From Epiperipatus broadwayi (taxonomy: Eukaryota > Onychophora > Udeonychophora > Euonychophora > Peripatidae): DNA of 64,000 nucleotides. Location: the NCBI GenBank assembly GCA_028023455.1, contig JAQFVV010012396.1, positions 22,196,750 to 22,260,749 on the forward strand. The letters run 5' to 3'. The position numbers were made by a program, and so were the translations under genes. Shown in pieces: positions 50,239 to 60,764 of the stretch (positions are counted from its first letter, which is position 1; each line of letters opens with the position of its first letter). The notes under the pieces were generated by a model. That model saw only the letters and a program-made list of their open reading frames with translations. It did not search any database and was not told the DNA's origin.

Positions 50239-51139
50239 ACAGGAATAAAGAAACTAGATCTGAATACAAACTCTGAGCGTTTATGAAACAATTTCTATTC
50301 AGCTTGCAAGCGTGAATTTTAGACACGTAATGTCTTCAAACTCAGCATAGCAAACCAGATAGCTACAGGGTCTGATCTCAGTTCAGCATCACCACATAGT
50401 AGAAGCCTCTGCAATCTATATCATTGCAAGAAAGCCTCAAAGGTACATTTATGATAAACAAAATGCAAGTTAAAAAACTTGCTAGTATTTACACAGATGG
50501 CGCCTACCAAGACGCCAATCAAGCTATGTTTTGTTTACATAAGCGTAAGTAGTTAGTATTCACCTCTACTACACTTCCATGGGTTGTTGCTGGTTTGTAC
50601 GGTCTAAATCGTTCCGTGAAGGGAGTGTGTTACAAGTTTCAAGGTGGGGGGTGGTAGTGTATGGAGTTTGAGCAGGTAAAAATTGCAAGGATAAGTTTCA
50701 TAAGGTGGTTGTTCAGTAGGGCCTGATCTGAAAGTGGAATTATAGTTAGAGATAGTGAATACTCTGGGTTTATGAAACAAAACATGGCAGGAGGATTGTG
50801 GACAAAAAAAAGGTTAGAAGTTTTTAACTTGCATTTTTGTTATCATAAATGACTTGAGTTCGAATGTAAGATAGGAGTCTATGTGGTGATGCTGAACAGA
50901 AAGCTATGTATCTAGGTTTGCTAATGCTGAGTTTGAGCATTCGTGTCTAAATCTCACGCTTGCAAGCTGAATGAAATTGTTTCATAAACGCTCAGAGTTT
51001 GTATTCAGATCTAAGTTTCTTTATTCCTGTCTTTCTGGCGATAAATGAAATCATGATCTGAAAGTGGGATGTAAGAGTAGTGGTACTAACGACGTTTATG
51101 TAAACAAAAGTGTTTCTATATATATATAATAAATATAAC

Positions 51140-52930
51140 TTGTCTAATTTATTTACAAACGAGTTTCACCTTATATAGCAAGATGAGAGTAAAATTTGAA
51201 AAAAAAAATTGTTTTGAACTTATTTTAATTTTCATCATCCAACTTCTTCTCATTTATATACATATATTCCACATCAACTAAATAATAAATCAACAAACTT
51301 GTTGATTTTGTAGATACGCTGACATACATTAATATATAAATATACTAAAAATTAAATTTTATGCAGGTGGCCCAGTAATGTCATATTTCTGTGTTTTTGG
51401 ATAGCATCAATGCCATCAAGTGGTTACCATGAACTAATAGAGCAATACCTTTAATATTATATAATTTATAAACTACACAGACACACCAATACAAATACAA
51501 ACACATTAATAAATTATGCCATTTATAAAATAATTAAAAAAAAATTTAAATACTATTCGAATAATTAAAAAATTAAAATTGAATACTTATGACCCAATAT
51601 TCTGATTATGCTTTTATTGAGATGAAGGCCTTGAAATTAGAATCAACTGTGCATTTTTAATCCATTTTAGTAATGAGTCTGGTTAATAAAGAAATTCAGC
51701 CTTTGTTTTTCATGCAATCTAGTAAACCAAGCAGAAAAAAAAAATAAATGAACCTATTAATAAAAATGTTAATAAAAAAATTTAAATTTTGTCTGATTTC
51801 AACATGCAATATGACATTTTAGAAAGGAAGTCAAACACAAGAGATTTCTGGGATAGATGTAATTGTCACACATATAGTTTTCCTGTAACTTTAAAAAGAA
51901 AAAATCAATTAACTAGCTGCACTAGCGGCTATCATGCTACACCCTCTCAAGCCATTAAATCAGGCAATAATGCATGTTAGCAAACTTTAATGTTTGTCTG
52001 GATCCTAGTGTGTAATTCTTAATCTTTTAAATCATGGTGTTTCAGTTTTCAAGCTAGTCATGTTAAATAGTTTTCTGCTAGTTAATATCAACATACTTAT
52101 TGAGTTGGACAGTTGACAAATACTTTAAAATAGTCAGCAAGGCATTGCTATCTAAAATTATTAAGAGGAAAACTTTTTTCACCAGTAGTTTTCTCTATCA
52201 TTATTGGAATCACTCTGTACTGCTTTCTTTTTCAACCAAGACATAGTCTAGTCTCCTTATTTTACACACTTATTTATACCTCATATTCTTACAACATGTT
52301 TTTTTCTTTTTTCTAACACCAAACATAAAATCAAATGTCTGTTTATTTATATGTAGATTTTTTTTAGAAACATATTTATCAAGATCTACTTACAAGATTC
52401 AAAATGTGTTTTTTTTTTATAAATATTTTCACATTCTATAGCTATTTACAATTATATAAAAAGTTCTTTATATACAGTAACAACAAGAATAAAGAAAAAT
52501 CATGTCTGAACTTGAAAATTTGTTTTCTAACATTTTAATTTTAGTGCTGTATAATTTTTAATTACATATTTAGATTTGCATTCAATTATCTACAAGAAAT
52601 GGCAAGTTATTTTTTAAAACTCTTATCCACTAGATTAATCTGAAAAGGGTTACAATATACAATGCATTTTCTTAAATTATGCAAATCAAATTCATATGCA
52701 TGCACTAAGATTTTTTTTTTTTAATTTCCCATACAAGTAAAAACATTATGGATTTTATCAATTCTAATTTTACAAAATACATTTCTCTTATTACATATTT
52801 AATAGTATAATTAAGTCTATAGACTGATTTTCTTTTAATTGTAAAACCAGTGTAATTAAAGTTACACATACAAATATATCCACACACATATTAGACATCT
52901 TTTATTAAGTTGTTTTATCCATGAAATTTT
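51140..52930. other. AT-rich non-coding sequence
   Basis: A perfect 10-bp hairpin AAATCAACAA/TTGTTGATTT with a 2-base spacer lies at 51287-51308. No gene was recognised. Frames at 51789-51980 and 52705-52887 are compositional. Confidence 0.45.
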
Positions 52931-52933
52931 GTA

Positions 52934-53347
52934 ATCACATGATCACCATTTCTTATGCTTGCTCATAACTGTTATTAAAACAGGCATAATATTCCATACA
53001 GTAGTGCCACTCAGTGCAAGTCAGAGTAATCAAAGGATGCCAGAAGGCTTGTGCCTAAAATCCTTTAGATGGAAAATATTGTGTTTTCAATTTTATTCTC
53101 ATAGTTTTGTAGTTAAGTAGAGATAAAAGGTGGCTGCTGGAGGGTTGCATTAGATCCTAAGATTTAGGTGCAGTGCTCTCAGATCCAAGGCTCCTCACTG
53201 ATGAAGGCCACAATCCAGAAATTAGTCTGAGAATGTTGTATGAGTAGGCACTAGATAGAGATTTTAAGCACAAGCCTTCTGACATCTATTGATTACTCTG
53301 GCCTTGCACTGAGTGGCACTACTGTATGGAGAGTTTTGCCTGTTTTA
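52934..53347 (+). mobile_element. foldback element with internal hammerhead
   Basis: Inverted arms of about 85-88 bp, 52978-53062 and 53259-53346, pair through AAACAGGC, CATACAGTAGTGCCACTCAG, CAGAGTAATCAA and AGAAGGCTTGTGC. The roughly 195-bp interior holds the hammerhead at 53194-53231. A short leader ATGATCACCATTTCTTATGC (from 52938) is shared with fragments at 1.33, 4.9 and 56.39 kb, so this is a dispersed family. No coding capacity. The superfamily is unclear; Penelope-like or retrozyme-like origin and a simple foldback MITE are all possible. Confidence 0.7.
53194..53231 (+). ncRNA. type I hammerhead ribozyme
   Basis: Stem I CTCA (53194-53197) pairs with TGAG (53228-53231). CTGATGA (53198-53204), GAAA (53218-53221) and GTC (53225-53227) are intact. 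Stem II GG/CC around CACAAT is weak here because one base differs from the GGC/GCC of the 41.4-kb copy. Stem III is a T-G wobble plus the core A-T pair with loop TA. Predicted cleavage falls after C53227. The short stem III would favour action as a dimer. Confidence 0.7.
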
Positions 53348-53349
53348 AG

Positions 53350-55770
53350 CTTTGTAATACAACTAATTTCAAGCTGCACTTCTTTGATTGGACAAAGTTT
53401 TCAAAATAAAGAAAAATTAATTAAAATAAATGCTAAAAGCAGGAATCTTTTGCTTATTATTTGCATACAATTAATGTATTCATAAAAATGCAACTTTTTA
53501 GGTGGAAATGATGCACTATGCTAATTTTTAACTTAAATTCACTCTCTTGTGACTATTTATAGCTTTAGATTCTAATTTTGTATTTATTTGATGACAAAAA
53601 CTAAAACTATAATATATGTTTATTTATTATTTTAAAAAATCTGAAGATGTTAGAATTGTACAGAGATTTTAATACAAACAATTTAACAATACTACTGATT
53701 GGCAGAATATTTGTTCTTAGGTTTTGAAAGTGTTTCAGAAAGTACTTGTGAGTGTTTTTTTGATAATTTTTGGGGGAGATTGTTTACTTTCCATAATTTA
53801 TTATTTATTTGTAATTATTTTTGCAAAATATGTATAAAATATTTAGTTTAAAACAAAAATATCCATGATTATACTTACATTTTATTTGAAAATGTTTGAT
53901 TTTAAGAAGACAAACGAAGAAAACACAGTAAAAGTACATAAAAAAAGGTATGATTATCTGAAAAAAACAATACTTTTGCAAATACCATGACAGGTATGAT
54001 TTGTCATTTTAAAATAATTATGAATAGAATTTTACATTCTAGAACAGAATTTCAATGTTGTATGATGACTTAACAATAATTCATTCTGATTTTAGAAATG
54101 GAGTTTAAATAAAAAATATTTTGCCCATTAAATTTAATTGGCAATGTGATAACCATCTAATATGATTAAAGCTATTATTCCATCTATTTCAGTGTATTAT
54201 TTTTTGCACATTTGCAAAATTGAAATACTTTAAAAAATATTTTTCATTTATAAATTTACATTTTTAATAAATAACATAAATTTGATTCATTTGCAATATA
54301 AAATAAAAATTTAATCTAAAAATAAAATGTTGAAAATATAACCTAAACAACAACTAAAGGAAGATAAAAAATATTAAAATGCAAAAGAGCTAAGATTTAA
54401 TGTAATCTATTATTATTTATTTTCTCCATATGTTTTAACTACTCTGTATGCATTAAAATTATATTTTGTAATGGAACTTTTGATTGGCAATAAAACTTAT
54501 AAAAATAAAAACTTCTTTTGCTTAAAATTAAAAAGAAAAAAATAGAAATCAAAGACAGAAATTTAAAGAAATATGAGTGCAGAAATAATTGAAAAAGTAA
54601 ACATGACACTATCCTATGTCATTCAAATATTTAGTCAAGAAACTGTAAGAAAAGAATTGTATCTATCTATTCCAAAACAAACATTAAATAACAATGATAA
54701 TATTGATGGAACTCTTAATGATTATGTAACTAATTTATAATACATAAAGTGCCTGCTAATAGCTCTAAAAAAGCTTTGGGGATGGGGACCATCAAATATA
54801 AAACCTTCAGATATTTTCTCTTGTAGCATTTATTGTGAAAAATAAAATAAATAAGCTTGTTTAGAGATATTATCAGGCTCTTTATATAATACATATTGGT
54901 AATGCAAGCTATATAGATCATGTGATGTGACTGATTTTTATTAATATTGTAACTAATTCATGAAATCTCTTATCCAGGGCTATTACATCTTTTATTCAAG
55001 CAAACAACAAAGCAATGTTGGACCAATATTTTATGATTAACCAATGTAATAAGATCAAGTATTTACTAAATGGTAAAATATTATATGTTCGCTTAATTTA
55101 TTAGATAACCAAAAAAAAAATACTTTCATATAGAAATTAATTATTTGAATATTAATCATCTTAACTATAAATCAATAAAAATGGATTTTCTATTTTTTGT
55201 GTGTGAATGCTACTATTTCACCCAAATTATTAAATAAATCTCAAAATTCATAAATGATATTCTGAGGTTGCCAGTATTTTAAATGTACAAAGATTAAGGA
55301 ACTTTAGAAATTCTATTGAAAAATATTTATATCACTTTGGACAGTAAAAAAAATTGGAAAAGTGTATTGATTTAAGTCATTTACTTCAACTTGAAATAAA
55401 AATATGAAAATAATAGAACTTTTTTTTAAAAGAGTAATCAAATAATTTGTGCATTTTATTAAATTTAAATGTATATTTTATGCATTATTGTAAAAAATAA
55501 AAAGAGAATTTATTTTACCGAAAGTGAAAAGGAAAAAAGGATTAACTTAAATGTTGATTATATCTTAAACTTTTTTGAAATCTGTTCATGAACAATAAGT
55601 AAAATTGATTCTAAATTAACCATCCTATCAGAAAACTTATTGACTCTTTTAGAAGTTACAGATATAATTTAAAACACCATTTAACTGACTATTTTAAATG
55701 ATAAAAAATAAAATGTTATCATATTTATAAATTTATTTTAAAAAAAAAATGATTTAGTTAAGATAAAATC
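53350..55770. other. AT-rich non-coding sequence
   Basis: No gene or defined repeat was recognised. The minus-strand frame at 54730-54921 is compositional. Confidence 0.45.
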
Positions 55771-55773
55771 TAC

Positions 55774-56295
55774 CTCTAAAGCAGTGGTCTTCAACCTTTT
55801 CACACTTGCGGACCAGTAAAAATAAGAATAAGGTTTCACAGACTGGCAGAAGTCTATAGATAAATTTTCTTTAAGATGAGGATAATTGTTATAACTGATC
55901 AAAACAACAATGTTAAATATATAAGATAAAGTTTTATTTATATATGGAGTTTGTATAATAAAAAAACTTTTTTTTTTTTTAATTTTGAATTTTTTTAGAA
56001 AAGTAATAAAAAATTTAAGTCTACCCCCCCTCCCCATAAACATCTGTGATAATTAGAAAATAAATTAATTTATGTATGATTGATTAGATTTTGTTTTCAT
56101 TCTGTTTTCTTTTTTTTTTAATTGGGTAAAAATGAGATGAAAAAATAAATAAAAATTGGTTATATTAATGAAAAGTTTAAACTCATTATTTTGTTATTAC
56201 AAACTTTCCTGCCAGTCTAGTGCGTGGACTGGCAGAAAAGTTCTGCAGCCCCGTGCCAAACTGTAGACCAAGGGTTGAAGACCACTGCTCTAAAG
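55774..56295. mobile_element. complete non-autonomous hAT element with target duplication
   Basis: The element runs 55782-56287 (506 bp). Its ends are a perfect 15-bp inverted repeat, CAGTGGTCTTCAACC at the left and its complement at the right, flanked on both sides by the 8-bp duplication CTCTAAAG (55774-55781 and 56288-56295). CAGTGGT...CAACC ends with 8-bp duplications are diagnostic of hAT transposons of the Charlie/ZBED-like group. Subterminal parts share CCAGT/CTGCCAGTC words. The interior is AT-rich, and the 101-codon frame at 55738-56043 runs beyond the element and is not a gene. Movement would need a transposase in trans, possibly from relatives of the 2.0-3.3 kb pseudogene, though no sequence ties the two. 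Confidence 0.93.
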
Positions 56296-56379
56296 ACAGC
56301 AATAAGTAGTCACATATAGTGTAATAATATTTTAAAATTTAATTGCAATTGCATTACTTCATGAAAAGATACATGACAA

Positions 56380-56460
56380 TAAACATCACATGATCACCAT
56401 TTCTTATGCTTACTAATAACTGAGTGGCAATACAGTATGGAGAGTTTTTCCTGTTTTACT
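56380..56460 (+). repeat. collapsed fragment of the 53-kb foldback family
   Basis: ATGATCACCATTTCTTATGC is joined directly to ACTGAGTGGCAATACAGTATGG and then GAGTTTTTCCTGTTTTAC, so the two ends of the family are present and the arms and ribozyme between them are missing. Confidence 0.6.
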
Positions 56461-56464
56461 AAAA

Positions 56465-57385
56465 GATATATGTTATAAAATAATTATTTATTAAAAATTT
56501 AGTCATAAAAAATAAAAGACAACTTTATTAGCTTAAAATTAAATTTTTAATCATAAAAATTTTAAAGATAAATTTAACATTAAATAACAGCAAAATAAAC
56601 TATACATGGAAGCATTGCTAAGCACAGTAATATGTTTGTGATTAATATATATTTACTAACATGCTTATAAAATTTTATCTCATGATTGTGTATTTAAAGT
56701 TCATTCTTTATTGATAAACTAAAATTTTATGAAGCTATTCAAATAATTTGAAGATATAATGAATATTTTAAAGTCATTATTATTTTCTAAAAGAAAAGTA
56801 TTAATTTTTTAATTTTTTTATCCAAGTTTTTCTGGTGATGTGTTATTTAATAATATGGACTTTGATGTAAATATTTGTTTTCTTATTTATATGTATATAT
56901 GTGTGTGTGTTTCATATATTAAACATTTTATTTGAGAAAATACTTTTTACATATGGTATCTTGTTTTATTTGAAGTTAGAGTATTGGTATATTTTTCTAG
57001 ATCAAATCCTGCAATCAAAATAAGGCTGGGTGTTTGGTATATTTTTAGTATAGAAATAAAATACTTATAACATTTGAAATGACATGCATTTTACAATTCT
57101 GTAATAAAGCTAGTAATATTTTCTGTTCATGTTATTGAACTTTTTGTGATGTGTATTTGATACTTTGTATTTTGTCACTAATAAAACCCTAATGCATGAG
57201 TTTATGAAATGAAATACATCCAGTATATAATAATTTATTATAATGAAGAAAGAAAACTATGTATTCTAATTGATCTAGATATTATGCACTTAGTTATAAC
57301 TTTGCATTAGTATTATCTTCATTAACAACTGTATTTATTACAATGTACATTTCCAAAGTACTTTTTCAAATAATATTTCAGCCAT
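56465..57385. other. AT-rich non-coding sequence
   Basis: No gene was recognised. A GTGTGTGTGT run lies near 56901-56910. Confidence 0.5.
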
Positions 57386-57389
57386 GATA

Positions 57390-59640
57390 TATTGTAACAG
57401 GCAAGTTTGTACATTCGCGTAACAGAATTCAAAATCCAAGCAAAAGAGACCGAAGCTGACCAGACTAGGACTGTAACATCCCGAGTCCGACAGCACTTCA
57501 ATTCGTAAGCCAGGATTCCAAGACTCAAGACCCTACGAATGACCACCTTGAAATTACACGTAGTATACCTCTTTCCACACGGCTGATATAAGTCACGGAG
57601 AAGCAATGAGACTCTGATAATTAAAAGAAAGGTTCTTAATTGACTAAAATATCACTAATTTAATTTAACTTAATGCATAGTTTCACATATATAGGCTCTA
57701 AATAATAATTAGAATTGGATTGAATTAGATCAATAACGAAACAGAGAACGAAATACATTAAATTAATTATATATTTATTTACAATTGGCATGAAATTGAT
57801 TAGTTTTACACATTTCAGCGTCGAATGTACAAACATTGGGTGGATAAGAGAACACATTCTCTTGTTATATACAATTCAAACTAGCTTTATATACATAATT
57901 TTATACAATTCAAAATAGCTTTATATAAATACTTTCATTTAATTTTCATAAATGGGTTTAACATGTGCCCATCTTATGAGTTGCTTTTCAATTAATACAT
58001 AATTAATCACTATGTTATGTCTATAAATCTCGATAAGCCAAATCCTATTACATTTGTGGCTGGAAGATACATAATTATATCGAACTTTGATCATGAATTT
58101 ATTTACTAAAATACCCATATATAATTTAATAACGAGCGCATAAACCAGCTCAAGTAATGATCGATCGAACATGGCTTTCGAGAGAAAATTTCAGAATGCT
58201 GAAAGCGTTATATAAAGGTGGGAGAGTTGGCTGCATAAGATTTTACCAATGCGCTATGGCACAGGTAAACAATAATAGGAAAAGTCGCTCTGCAGATGAA
58301 TGAAATAACTTCAGGGTTCTTGCGACAAATGCTGGTATCCTGTAACCGATCGCAATGCTGCGTGAAAAGGAACATTGTGTTCAGGAAATGGCGGGGGTCT
58401 TACGTGCTAACCTGGCCTTGGCTCAGGCTTCGCTACTGCTCTACCCTATAAGAGAAGATGTGCTGGCAACGCCGTGGCTCCATCTTAAGATACGTATATT
58501 ACGTATAGCAGCAAAACGAGAATATTTTTATAAAATAATATCACATCCGCCAAGCAAAGAATAGTATATTTCATACTATGAAATACAAGTTAATAACATA
58601 TTAGCTCTATCAAATTGGGACCAACTCTTGCGTAGCCTGATAATAAATGTCTATGCTACTAAAGGGAATATTATTACATCTGTACTTTGACATGTTCGAT
58701 CTATTAAGTTACTTATAGATAATAAATATTTAAGGAGGAAAAGTATGTTTCTATGGACTTAAGAATTTAAATGTCAAATATACTTATAAATATGATCAAG
58801 GCTAAATTTAATTCTAAATAAAACTATAAGGTTAAGTTTTTAACTGGTTGATCAAAAGAGCCACATTTCACATATTAAATCATTTAAATAAAAAAATAGG
58901 ATTTCGAAACAGCGCAGAAAGTTGACGCTATAAATAAATTACACGAAGATTTTCAAATAATATCTTAAAATATACATGAAATTAAGTGCTCACTGTTGCG
59001 AAATTTTGGCATATAAAATATAATAAGCATTTAAAATAAAATAAGCAAAGAAATATAGACACAACCGCAGTGATATAACTTTAAACTAAATACTTTACTT
59101 TAAATGAAAGGAAAATATAAATTACTCAGATTATTTAAACTTTAACAAACATGAAATTTCGGATAGCAATTAACATATTTAAAATATTAATTAAATGGAT
59201 TTAAGTTTTGGTTACATTTAGCTTTATCATTATTTTAAAAGAAAGTTAGCTAACTTAGATAGATATTATTACATTTAGAATTACACAGAGCTCTGCGGTT
59301 TGAAAAATAAAACGGTACCGGTATGATTTATCTGCAAGTTCTTGGCTGTTGGTTTGGTTTAGTTTGACTGGGCGGCATCATCTTTCCCATTATGTTAGGC
59401 TCGTCTCTTCTATCGGCATGATGGTGGTTTAGGCATTTCGACGAGAGAAACCCCGTTCTCCCGCGGAGTAACAGCAACAAGATGCCCGCTTTAAGCCGGA
59501 CATGTTAAACTTTAACAATTGTGAAGACTGGCTACAACTCTCACTAACAATATGGCTGTCTTGCTCTAACAATACAGAGTATTTATATGTTTTCCTTATC
59601 GAAATCTCCCGCCTCAAGACTCACTAAACTCAGGAATTTA
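57390..59640. other. CpG-retaining block, unclassified
   Basis: CpG is frequent at 57410-57600, 58130-58520 and 59290-59600, unlike the rest of the window. Open stretches of mixed composition occur at 57322-57606 and 57939-58172 (minus), 58355-58564 (plus) and 59429-59617 (minus). The 57939-58172 frame starts at ATG (MFDRSLLELVYALVIKLYMG) about 40 bp after a TATATAA on the minus strand. No motif, splice-joined product or LTR pair could be established. It could be a promoter region with a first exon, or a young unrecognised retroelement. This is the best place in the window to look for a host gene. Confidence 0.3.
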
Positions 59641-59649
59641 ATTAAGTGT

Positions 59650-60600
59650 TTTTCAATTTATAATTCAGATCTTAGATAACTTATGTTAGAAACATTCCAT
59701 AAGCTATTATTATAATTAAGATTTTTCGTTGCAAACAATTGTCCAATTTAGATTTTAAAATAACTTAAATCTTATCTAAGGAGATTTTAATTAGTAAATT
59801 TTGAACTAGTTTTACTTTTTACGAATTCCAGGTGTGGTCGTTAATGACACTTGTTTACAATCAAAAATCTTTTTAATTACTTGACCAGCTTTTATTTTTA
59901 ATCTTACATATAATAGAAACTCTTTCTATTTAAAAACAACCTTATAACATTTTTTTTTAAAACGAAAACATTTTTAACATATTTATTAAAAATAATTTAC
60001 AAATATATTTTGATATAGCTTTTAAATATATTTTCGAGAAACTTTTCTCTGAAATATATTTAAAACAAGAAATCTTTTAACAATTTTAAAGAAACATTTA
60101 ATAGTATTTTTAGATAACGGCTTTTACATATTTTAAATCATGTCTTTCTTCTATATAGCACAGATTATATATCCACATACGAAATTACAATATTAAACAA
60201 CAAAATTAATAATTTACTCTTAACTTAAATAATATAATAAACATTTTTAGAAATATTAAATAATTTTTAGGACGCTATAATTTTACTAATCCTATCTAAT
60301 TATAGCGTTGGTTCGCACGTAAATATATAATGCTGTTTAGACAGACATGAACTAATTTTAAATTTATTAACATTTAAATAGGTTCGAACTTAGCACAGAT
60401 GAGAGTGTCATTAGGTTTGATGGTGAAACGGAAAGGGATTGGAGATTTCCGTTTCTATATATATGGAATATTTTAACTTTATGCAATGTGTTACTCTTTA
60501 AGAATTCTGATTATTTGTTTGCATACTTAGTGGATAATTGTTTTTGGTGATTCTATGCAGTTTATTTCATTTCAAGACTTTCCCATATTTACCTAAATGC
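59650..60600. other. AT-rich non-coding sequence
   Basis: A hairpin-forming CGCTATAAT...ATTATAGCG pair lies at about 60273-60307. No gene was recognised. Confidence 0.45.
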
Positions 60601-60605
60601 TTATT

Positions 60606-60758
60606 CACATGTGAGATGGATGGATGAAATAAGAAAATGTGCAGGGGTGATGTGGAGAAGAGAAGCTAAAGATCGGAGAAGATGGATTAAACTCGGAGAG
60701 ACCTTCATCCTGCAGTGGATTGATAATGGTTGATAATGATGATGATGATGATGATGAC
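60606..60758 (+). mobile_element. 5'-truncated RTE copy with (GAT)n tail
   Basis: About 150 bp match the last 47 or so codons of the 44-47 kb element on the opposite strand, at roughly nine bases in ten: GTGAGATGGATGG, GAAATAAG, AAATGTGCAGGGGTG, AAGATCGGAGAAGATGGATT and the stop in GGTTGATAATG. A GATGATGAT tail to about 60758 follows. Severe 5' truncation with an intact 3' end is the usual result of target-primed reverse transcription. The copy has its own differences, so it was not copied from the neighbouring element in its present state. Confidence 0.9.
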
Positions 60759-60764
60759 ATTAAC

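Larger units (their letters stand above)
49217..51130 (-). repeat. hammerhead-bearing tandem array (retrozyme-like)
   Basis: Three complete units and part of a fourth begin at about 49231, 49639, 50049 and 50454 (spacing 408, 410 and 405 bp). The first three units are almost identical, which suggests recent amplification. The fourth decays at about 50575. After about 120 bp of unrelated sequence, inverted and scrambled pieces follow (50704-50850, 50880-51115). Short AT tracts bound the whole array. Each full unit contains the same minus-strand type I hammerhead, a CAAGTT/AACTTG hairpin and GTTTACATAAAC. No protein is encoded. The open frame at 49551-49757 spans a unit junction by chance. Tandem non-coding units of a few hundred bases, each with a hammerhead, match the description of animal retrozymes. 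Confidence 0.8.

Noticed and set aside
51287-51308. Perfect 10-bp hairpin as a terminator
   Set aside because: Rho-independent terminators are not expected in an animal genome, and no gene lies upstream. Short AT-rich hairpins are common by chance here.
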